Source: Rhodoluna limnophila
Lineage (GTDB): Bacteria; Actinomycetota; Actinomycetes; Actinomycetales; Microbacteriaceae
Direction: 5' to 3'
Length of the DNA: 64,000 nt
Assembly (NCBI RefSeq): GCF_005845365.1
Contig: NZ_CP040509.1
Coordinates: 620,001-684,000, forward strand
The translations under genes were made by a program, and so were the position numbers. Under the pieces are notes generated by a model. That model ran no database searches. It was not told the DNA's origin and worked only from the letters and a program-made list of their open reading frames with translations. Below are positions 57,956 to 64,000 of the stretch, one piece after another; the first letter of the stretch is position 1, and every line of letters starts with the position of its first letter.

Positions 57956-58714
57956 TTAGTCCTGCTCTAGTTCGGCCAAGACTTCTGGAGACATGTCAAA
58001 GTTCGAGTAGACATTCTGTACTTCGTCACAGTCTTCCAGAGCATCGATCAGGGCGATTACCTTGCGGGCGGTGTCCGCATCGACCTGAATTGGCATCGAT
58101 GAGATGAACTCCACATCCGCTGACTCGTAGTCGATTCCGGCGGCCTGCAGAGCGGTTCGCACAGCAACCATTGAGCTTGGGTCGGTGGTGATGACAAACT
58201 GCTCGCCGCGATCTTCAACGTCATCGATACCAACCTCTAGGACAGCATCGAGAATGCTGTCCTCGTTGGTGCCGTCGGCCTTAGCAACAACAATGACACC
58301 CTTGCGGCTGAACTGGTACGAAACAGAACCAGGGTCGGCCATAGTGCCGTTGTTGCGTGACACTGCGAGTCTTACCTCAGCAGCAGCACGGTTTTTGTTG
58401 TCCGTCAGACATTCGATCAGGATTGCGACTCCGTTTGGACCGTAACCCTCGTACATGATGTTCTGATACTCAACTGCATCAGCGCCAACACCTGAACCGC
58501 GCTTGATTGCTCGCTCGATGTTGTCGTTTGGCAGTGAGCTCTTACGGCCTTTTTGAACGGCATCGTAAAGAGTCGGGTTTCCGTCTAGATCTGGACCACC
58601 CAGGCGCGCAGCCACTTCAATGTTCTTGATCAGCTTCGCAAAAAGCTTGGCGCGACGACCGTCGATTACAGCTTTTTTGTGCTTGGTGGTTGCCCATTTG
58701 GAGTGGCCGGACAT
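57956..58714 (-). CDS. YebC/PmpR-family protein
   Basis: 252-residue protein of the YebC family: [14 protein letters not shown] at the N-terminus and acidic C-terminal domains. Members bind DNA as regulators, and some act on the ribosome at proline-rich stretches; which applies here is not shown. Located before ruvC as in many bacteria. AGGAG lies 5 nt before the ATG. Confidence 0.93.
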   Translation of the reverse strand: MSGHSKWATTKHKKAVIDGRRAKLFAKLIKNIEVAARLGGPDLDGNPTLYDAVQKGRKSSLPNDNIERAIKRGSGVGADAVEYQNIMYEGYGPNGVAILIECLTDNKNRAAAEVRLAVSRNNGTMADPGSVSYQFSRKGVIVVAKADGTNEDSILDAVLEVGIDDVEDRGEQFVITTDPSSMVAVRTALQAAGIDYESADVEFISSMPIQVDADTARKVIALIDALEDCDEVQNVYSNFDMSPEVLAELEQD

Positions 58715-58756
58715 AGTGCTCCTAGAGTACGGATTGATTTGCTACAAGTTTAGGCG

Positions 58757-59344
58757 CTAGTGCGCGGTTCTCACGGTCTTTGCGAACAAGGCGTGGATTC
58801 GATTCTCGCCAGTTACTTCGGGGTGAAACGAGATCCCGAGCGCATTATTCTGTCGCACTCCAACCACCCGGCCATCCGGCAGCTGAGACAAAACCTCAAC
58901 CTCGCTCCCGATGCGCTCGACAATCGGTGCACGGATAAAGGCCGCATGCACAACACCTTCGACACCGACAAAATCGAGGTCCGCTTCGAAGGAATCTAGT
59001 TGGTTGCCAAAGGCATTTCTGCGCACCGAGACATCCAAGCCACCGAAGCTGGCCTGATCGGATGTTCCGTCAATGATCTCGCTCGCGAGCATGATGAGCC
59101 CAGCACAGGTACCAAATACTGGAAATCCTCTGGCGATTTTCTCTTTGATTGGCTGGTAAAGGTCGTAGGCAACGGCCAGCTTGTGAATCACGGTGGATTC
59201 GCCGCCCGGAATAATCAAACCGCTAACAGACTCGAGTTCTTGAGGAGTCCGCACGTAGCGGTTCTCTAGCCCAAGGGAATCTAGGGTTTGCGAGTGCTCT
59301 CTAAAATCTCCTTGAAGCGAGAGGACACCAATCGGTAGCGACAA
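58757..59344 (-). CDS. pdxT: Pyridoxal 5'-phosphate synthase glutaminase subunit
   Basis: 195-residue class I-type glutaminase that supplies ammonia to PdxS. GVLSLQGDFREH, nucleophile Cys in VFGTCAGLIMLA, and the His/Glu motif ISFHPEVTGE. TTG start one base behind the pdxS stop; no strong ribosome site, so translation probably depends on pdxS. Confidence 0.95.
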   Translation of the reverse strand: MSLPIGVLSLQGDFREHSQTLDSLGLENRYVRTPQELESVSGLIIPGGESTVIHKLAVAYDLYQPIKEKIARGFPVFGTCAGLIMLASEIIDGTSDQASFGGLDVSVRRNAFGNQLDSFEADLDFVGVEGVVHAAFIRAPIVERIGSEVEVLSQLPDGRVVGVRQNNALGISFHPEVTGENRIHALFAKTVRTAH

Positions 59345-59345
59345 C

Positions 59346-60251
59346 TTACCAGCCGCGCTCCGCCAAGCGGTGAGGAGCTGGTAAGTCGCTTACGTTGATG
59401 CCAACCATCGCCTCGCCCAAGCCGCGGCTAACTTCGGCCAAAACTGCTGGGTCGTTGTAGAAGGTGGTCGCCTTCACGATGGCCTTAGCGCGCTCGGATG
59501 GGTTTCCAGACTTGAAAATGCCTGAACCAACGAAGACTCCGTCGGCACCCATTTGCATCATGAGTGCGGCGTCTGCAGGAGTTGCAACACCACCCGCAAC
59601 AAACATGACAACTGGAAGCTTGCCGGTAGCAGCAACTTCACAAACCAAATCGTATGGTGCCTGAAGTTCTTTGGCAGCCACATAGAGCTCGTCTGGGTTC
59701 TTGGCAGCAAGTGCGCGAATCTCAGAGCTGATGGTTCGGATGTGTTTCATGGCCTCAGAGACGTCACCGGTTCCGGCTTCACCCTTTGAACGAATCATGG
59801 CGGCACCTTCGGTGACGCGGCGAAGCGCCTCACCGAGGTTGGTTGCACCACAAACAAATGGCACGTCAAACTTCCACTTATCAATGTGGTTCACGTAGTC
59901 AGCTGGGCTCAGAACCTCAGACTCATCGATGTAGTCAACACCCAACTGCTGAAGAATTTGGGCCTCAACGAAGTGGCCAATGCGGGCTTTTGCCATAACT
60001 GGAATCGAAACTGCGCTGATAATTCCGTCAATCATGTCTGGGTCAGACATGCGTGATACGCCGCCCTGGGCGCGGATGTCGGCAGGAACTCGCTCCAAAG
60101 CCATAACCGCGACTGCACCGGCATCTTCGGCAATTTTTGCCTGCTCTGGTGTGACCACGTCCATGATCACACCGCCCTTCATCATTTCGGCTAGGCCGCG
60201 CTTGACTAGTGGGGTTCCGGTGTTTGGGCGTGATGATTTAGATTCAGTCAT
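59346..60251 (-). CDS. pdxS: Pyridoxal 5'-phosphate synthase synthase subunit
   Basis: 301-residue TIM-barrel enzyme making PLP from ribose 5-phosphate, glyceraldehyde 3-phosphate and ammonia. [20 protein letters not shown] (first catalytic Lys region nearby), [29 protein letters not shown] and the phosphate loop [20 protein letters not shown] -10-like hexamer ends 6 nt before the ATG: probable leaderless mRNA. No PdxR regulator gene is adjacent. Confidence 0.97.
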   Translation of the reverse strand: MTESKSSRPNTGTPLVKRGLAEMMKGGVIMDVVTPEQAKIAEDAGAVAVMALERVPADIRAQGGVSRMSDPDMIDGIISAVSIPVMAKARIGHFVEAQILQQLGVDYIDESEVLSPADYVNHIDKWKFDVPFVCGATNLGEALRRVTEGAAMIRSKGEAGTGDVSEAMKHIRTISSEIRALAAKNPDELYVAAKELQAPYDLVCEVAATGKLPVVMFVAGGVATPADAALMMQMGADGVFVGSGIFKSGNPSERAKAIVKATTFYNDPAVLAEVSRGLGEAMVGINVSDLPAPHRLAERGW

Positions 60252-60257
60252 AGTGCA

Positions 60258-60263
60258 ATTCTA
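60258..60263 (-). promoter_or_regulatory. Candidate pdxST -10 element
   Basis: TAGAAT on the minus strand, then TGCACT, then the pdxS ATG. Six bases between -10 and start codon fit a leaderless transcript. No clear -35 in the 62-bp gap. Confidence 0.45.
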
Positions 60264-60313
60264 AACTGCCCACCGCGCTGACCTATTCCGGTTATTGCGT
60301 TATTGACTTCGAA

Positions 60314-60862
60314 TTACGAAACCGAAGACCAAGCCTCAGCGATTTGTTCTCTAACTTCACCGAGTAGGCGAGGCAACGCTTTAGTCTCGGCAATGATCGG
60401 AAAGAAATTTGAGTCGTTGCGCCAGCGCGGGACGATGTGCTGATGAAGGTGTGATGCTATTCCAGCTCCAGCAACCTCTCCTTGGTTCATACCGAGATTG
60501 AATCCATGGCAATTCGATACTGCTTTCAGCACCCGCATCGCCTGCTGGGTAATGCTGCCAATCTCGGCAATTTCGTCTGGTGTGGCCAGATCGTAGGTCG
60601 AAATGTGACGGTACGGGCAAACCAGTATGTGGCCAGAGTTATACGGAAATAGGTTCAAAAGCGCGTAGGCGTGCTTCCCGCGGAAGACAATCAGCGATTC
60701 CTCATCTGGGCGCTCTGGTCCAAGGCAGAAAGGACAATCTTCATCGGCAGGCTGTTGGCCATTTTGAATGTAAACCAACCGATGTGGGGTCCAGAGGTGC
60801 TGAAAAGAATTTGGTACACCGGGCAAATCTGCCGAGTTCTCCAACCCTCTCCCCTCGTTCAT
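60314..60862 (-). CDS. HIT-family Ap4A phosphorylase-like protein
   Basis: 182-residue HIT protein with the triad HLHQHIVPRW (His138, 140, 142) and the N-terminal CPFC pair (43-46), a possible zinc site. It resembles the M. tuberculosis protein Rv2613c, a diadenosine tetraphosphate phosphorylase that is also encoded next to thrS. It starts 2 nt behind the thrS stop. Downstream, pgsA and pimA, usual in relatives, are absent and pdxS follows instead. Confidence 0.9.
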   Translation of the reverse strand: MNEGRGLENSADLPGVPNSFQHLWTPHRLVYIQNGQQPADEDCPFCLGPERPDEESLIVFRGKHAYALLNLFPYNSGHILVCPYRHISTYDLATPDEIAEIGSITQQAMRVLKAVSNCHGFNLGMNQGEVAGAGIASHLHQHIVPRWRNDSNFFPIIAETKALPRLLGEVREQIAEAWSSVS

Positions 60863-60864
60863 CG

Positions 60865-62862
60865 CTAAACCTGAACCTTGTCTTCGATGGCTTTCAGAAT
60901 TCTCTGAATTGCCTCAGCTACTGGAATGCCATTCTCCTGCGAGCCATCACGGAATCTGAAACTAACAGCCCCAGCAGCTTGATCCTCGCCACCGGCAATA
61001 AGCATGAACGGCACCTTGTTCATGGTGTGGTTTCGAATCTTCTTCTGCATACGGTCGTCAGAATCATCAACCATCACGCGAACGCCATGCTTTCTTAGTT
61101 CAGTGGCGATCTCGTGTAGATAGTCTGAGAATGCCTCGGCGATTGGAACACCAACTACCTGAACCGGCGCCAACCAAGGCGGGAAGTGGCCAGCATAGTG
61201 CTCGGTTAGAACGCCAAAGAATCGTTCAACCGAACCAAACAGCGCTCGGTGAATCATGACCGGCCGCTGCTTTGTGCCCTCTGCAGTGGTGTACTCAAGG
61301 TCAAAACGCTCTGGAAGATTGAAGTCCAACTGAATTGTTGACATCTGCCAGGTTCTGCCGATTGCATCGCGGGCCTGCACTGAAATCTTTGGGCCATAGA
61401 AAGCTGCGCCGCCTGGGTCTGGTACAAGTTCAAGGCCGGAATCAGCGGCAACCTTCTCAAGTGTCGCGGTGGCAGTTTCCCAAATTTCATCGCTACCAAC
61501 GAACTTAGGATTTCCTAGTTCTCGGGTTGACAACTCAAGGTAGAAGTCATTCAGACCATAGTCCTTCAGCAAACCGAGGACAAAGCCCAGAACATCCGTT
61601 AGTTCCTGTTCCATGTTTTCTTGAGTGACGAAAAGGTGAGCGTCGTCTTGGGTTAGTCCACGTACGCGGGTCAATCCGTGCAGAACACCGCTCTTTTCAT
61701 TGCGGTAAACAGTTCCAAATTCAAACATTCGTAGCGGAAGATCACGGTATGACCTTGGCTGGCTGCGGTAAATCAAAATGTGGAACGGACAGTTCATCGG
61801 CTTTAGGTAGTAGTCCTGCCCAGCCTTACGAATGGTGCCATCTTCGTCGCGCTCTTCGTCCATGCGAATAGGCGGGAACATGCCGTCTGCATAGGTCTGC
61901 AGGTGTCCAGAAATCTCAAACAGGTTGCTCTTAGAAATATGCGGGCTGTAAACGAAGTCGTAACCAGATTCTTCGTGTCTCTTGCGGCTGTAATCTTCCA
62001 TGACACGGCGCATGATTCCGCCCTTTGGGTGGAACACGGCTAAGCCAGACCCTATTTCCTCAGGAAAGGAGAACAGGTCTAGGTCGACACCCAGGCGCCG
62101 GTGGTCACGACGCGCTGCTTCTTCCAATCGCTCTTGGTGCGCTCGGAGTTCATCCTTGCTCGGCCAGGCGGTTCCATAGATTCTCTGAAGCTGTTTGTTG
62201 TTTTCGTTGCCGCGCCAATAGGCAGATGCAACTCGGGTAAGTGCAAATCCATTACCAATCATGCGGGTGTTTGGGAGGTGCGGTCCACGACAAAGGTCAC
62301 GCCACACTGTCTCGCCCGATTGTGGGTCAACGTTGTCATAAATCGTCAGGTCTCCTGCGCCCACCTCGGCACTACCCTCACCGAGATCTGACCCCTTTAG
62401 TCCAATCAACTCGAGCTTGTATGGCTCGTTGGCAAGTTCAACGCGAGCGTCTCCGTCATTAGTAACTCGGCGAACAAAACGCTGGCCTGAGCGAATGATT
62501 CGCTCCATTGCCTTCTCTAGGCCCTTTAGGTCTTCTGGTGTGAATGCTTCGAGAACGTCAAAGTCGTAGTAAAAGCCATCTTTAATTGGAGGGCCGATTC
62601 CGAGCTTGGCTTCAGGATTGATGTTTTGGACAGCCTGAGCGAGGACGTGTGCAGCCGAGTGGCGAAGTATGTTCAAACCATCAGGCGAGCTGATTTCAAC
62701 AGCCTCGACGGTGTCGCCGTCCTTGAGTCGATGGGCAAGGTCACGGAGCTCACCGTTGACACGCTGGGCCACGACTGTGCGAGAGGTGAAAACCTTGAAG
62801 CCATCGGAATTTGGCTCGAGCTCGACTGATAAACCATCGACTACGACGCTGAATTTGGACAC
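60865..62862 (-). CDS. thrS: Threonyl-tRNA synthetase
   Basis: 665-residue class II synthetase: N-terminal TGS domain, editing domain with [13 protein letters not shown] (zinc/editing HxxxH), catalytic core with [10 protein letters not shown] (zinc Cys), [11 protein letters not shown] and the C-terminal anticodon-binding domain. The start is set at GTG 62862, with GATGGGG upstream and a canonical SKFSVVVDG start; an in-frame ATG at 62895 would add 11 residues but has no ribosome site. Confidence 0.93.
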   Translation of the reverse strand: MSKFSVVVDGLSVELEPNSDGFKVFTSRTVVAQRVNGELRDLAHRLKDGDTVEAVEISSPDGLNILRHSAAHVLAQAVQNINPEAKLGIGPPIKDGFYYDFDVLEAFTPEDLKGLEKAMERIIRSGQRFVRRVTNDGDARVELANEPYKLELIGLKGSDLGEGSAEVGAGDLTIYDNVDPQSGETVWRDLCRGPHLPNTRMIGNGFALTRVASAYWRGNENNKQLQRIYGTAWPSKDELRAHQERLEEAARRDHRRLGVDLDLFSFPEEIGSGLAVFHPKGGIMRRVMEDYSRKRHEESGYDFVYSPHISKSNLFEISGHLQTYADGMFPPIRMDEERDEDGTIRKAGQDYYLKPMNCPFHILIYRSQPRSYRDLPLRMFEFGTVYRNEKSGVLHGLTRVRGLTQDDAHLFVTQENMEQELTDVLGFVLGLLKDYGLNDFYLELSTRELGNPKFVGSDEIWETATATLEKVAADSGLELVPDPGGAAFYGPKISVQARDAIGRTWQMSTIQLDFNLPERFDLEYTTAEGTKQRPVMIHRALFGSVERFFGVLTEHYAGHFPPWLAPVQVVGVPIAEAFSDYLHEIATELRKHGVRVMVDDSDDRMQKKIRNHTMNKVPFMLIAGGEDQAAGAVSFRFRDGSQENGIPVAEAIQRILKAIEDKVQV

Positions 62863-62961
62863 GAGAACCCCATCTGACTGAAATAACTGTCTCATTCTAC
62901 TTTGGAGCAGCTCGGAGCCCGCCTAGGCCCACAAACGCGCCTTTAGCGACGCCCTGAAAGT

Positions 62962-62967
62962 TATGCT
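62962..62967 (+). promoter_or_regulatory. Candidate mqo -10 element
   Basis: TATGCT, then TGAACA, then the mqo GTG: the same 6-nt spacing as at pdxS. No Shine-Dalgarno is seen. Probable leaderless transcript. Confidence 0.45.
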
Positions 62968-62973
62968 TGAACA

Positions 62974-64000
62974 GTGAGTATTTCTAGAGATTCCAGAGTC
63001 GTTCTAATTGGCGCAGGTGTGATGAGTGCAACTTTGGGCACTTTCATCAAATTGCTTAGTCCGTCAACTCAGATTCAGGTCTTTGAGCGACTACCGGATG
63101 TTGCTTTGGAAAGCTCAAACCCTTGGAATAACGCTGGCACCGGTCATGCGGCGCTTTGTGAACTTAACTACATGCCTGACTCGAAGGATGGGTCTCTGCC
63201 ATCTGCGGCCAAGGCTGAGTCCATCAATGAGCAGTTTCAGCTTTCTCGTCAGTTTTGGTCGTATCTAGTAAACCAAGGGATTCTCGGCGATCCTGACACC
63301 TTTATTCACTCCACGCCTCACATGACATTTGTCCGTGGCGCCAAGGATGTTGACTACCTAAGTCGACGTTTCCAGGCTTTGAAGGACCTTCCGCTCTTTG
63401 CAGGAATGAAGTACTCGGAAGACGCAAAGGAAATTGCTAAGTGGGCTCCCCTTCTAATTGACGGTCGAAATTCAGATGAACCAATTGCGGCAACCTACAT
63501 CGAATCTGGAACAGACGTTGATTTTGGCTCAATCACACGCCAGCTGTTTGGTTTTCTCAAATCTAAAGGCGTTGAAGTTCGCACTTCAGCCGAAGTCTCC
63601 TCCTTGGTTCGAACCCAAGATGGTGATTGGCAACTCGTCGTTACAGATACAACTACCGGACAGAAGTCGTATTCACGAGCAGACTTTGTTTTTGTTGGAG
63701 CTGGTGGTTGGGCGCTGAAGTTGCTGCAGAAGTCAGGGATATCCGAGGCCAAGGGATACGGCACATTCCCAGTGGGCGGTCAGTGGCTAAAAACCGACAA
63801 TCCTGCGGTTGTGGCCAAGCACCAGGCCAAGGTTTACAGCCAGGCCAGCGTTGGTGCGCCACCGATGTCGGTACCTCACCTAGACACCCGTGTGGTCAAT
63901 GGCAAAGCCAGTCTGCTGTTTGGCCCTTACGCGACGGCCAATCCAAAATTCTTGAAGAACGGTTCCGTTTGGGACTTGCCGAGTTCCATTCGTCCAGCCA
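62974..64000 (+). CDS. mqo: Malate:quinone oxidoreductase, N-terminal part (cut by window edge)
   Basis: First 342 codons of an FAD-dependent membrane-associated enzyme that oxidises malate to oxaloacetate and gives electrons to quinone, part of the TCA cycle and respiration. VVLIGAGVMSATLGTF (FAD fold), NPWNNAGTGHAALCELNYMP, and FVFVGAGGWALKLLQKSGI are typical of Mqo. The GTG is the first possible start: an in-frame stop lies two codons before. The C-terminus is beyond the right edge. Confidence 0.95.
   Translation, partial: MSISRDSRVVLIGAGVMSATLGTFIKLLSPSTQIQVFERLPDVALESSNPWNNAGTGHAALCELNYMPDSKDGSLPSAAKAESINEQFQLSRQFWSYLVNQGILGDPDTFIHSTPHMTFVRGAKDVDYLSRRFQALKDLPLFAGMKYSEDAKEIAKWAPLLIDGRNSDEPIAATYIESGTDVDFGSITRQLFGFLKSKGVEVRTSAEVSSLVRTQDGDWQLVVTDTTTGQKSYSRADFVFVGAGGWALKLLQKSGISEAKGYGTFPVGGQWLKTDNPAVVAKHQAKVYSQASVGAPPMSVPHLDTRVVNGKASLLFGPYATANPKFLKNGSVWDLPSSIRPA

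Noticed and set aside
1-64000. Search for mobile elements, CRISPR, phage or defence genes
   Set aside because: No transposase, integrase, spaced direct repeats, restriction genes or toxin-antitoxin pairs were seen; all genes belong to core families.

Overview
The window is 64 kb of core chromosome from a small-genome actinobacterium. Gene content, a G+C content of about one half (judged by eye) and very short gaps suggest a streamlined member of the Microbacteriaceae, such as the freshwater Luna-type lineages; the genus is an inference. Support for Actinobacteria comes from a PdtaR-type ANTAR response regulator near polA and pyk, a PriA with a ruined helicase core, the trp-operon membrane proteins, the membrane protein between pyrC and carA, and a zinc-free S4. 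From memory of the Mycobacterium tuberculosis gene order, the window joins three blocks that are separate there: polA to trp, rpe to pyrR, and efp to thrS.

Layout. 1-3.2 kb: 5' part of polA, a divergent hotdog thioesterase, pdtaR and tRNA-Leu(CAA). 3.2-10.7 kb: pyk, gltD and gltB. 10.8-19.1 kb: a merged his-trp run (hisE-hisG-hisF-hisI-trpE-membrane protein-small membrane protein-trpC-trpB-trpA) ending in lgt. 19.1-27.3 kb: rpe, rsmB, fmt, priA, metK, coaBC, rpoZ, gmk. 27.3-35.9 kb: pyrimidine operon pyrR-pyrB-pyrC-membrane protein-carA-carB-pyrF. 36-37 kb: nusB and efp. 37-42.2 kb: shikimate genes aroE-aroC-aroK-aroB-aroQ. 41.2-46.8 kb: mltG, ruvX, alaS, two small membrane proteins, and rpsD with a long leader. 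46.8-50.3 kb: rarA, then plus-strand cyclophilin and DUF349 genes. 50.3-62.9 kb: relA, secF, secD, yajC, ruvB, ruvA, ruvC, a YebC protein, pdxT, pdxS, an Ap4A-phosphorylase-like HIT protein and thrS. 63-64 kb: 5' part of mqo.

Nearly all genes lie on the minus strand in tightly packed, often overlapping runs. Shikimate genes and trpE/C/B/A serve aromatic amino acids, pyr genes make UMP, gltBD supplies glutamate, and pdxST makes PLP, the cofactor of TrpB. trpD, trpF, trpG and hisA/B/C/D/H are not in the window. No stretch longer than about 300 bases lacks a gene.

I found no mobile element, CRISPR array, phage gene, toxin-antitoxin pair or defence system, and no undescribed multi-gene system. 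The interesting signals are regulatory and structural: a PyrR-binding hairpin overlapping the pyrR ribosome-binding site, a folded rpsD leader, a threefold repeat of the last pyk codons including the stop, several promoters placed for leaderless transcripts, a recurring 8-nt gene overlap, and the absence of actinobacterial neighbours (mihF, apt, pgsA/pimA) from their usual places.
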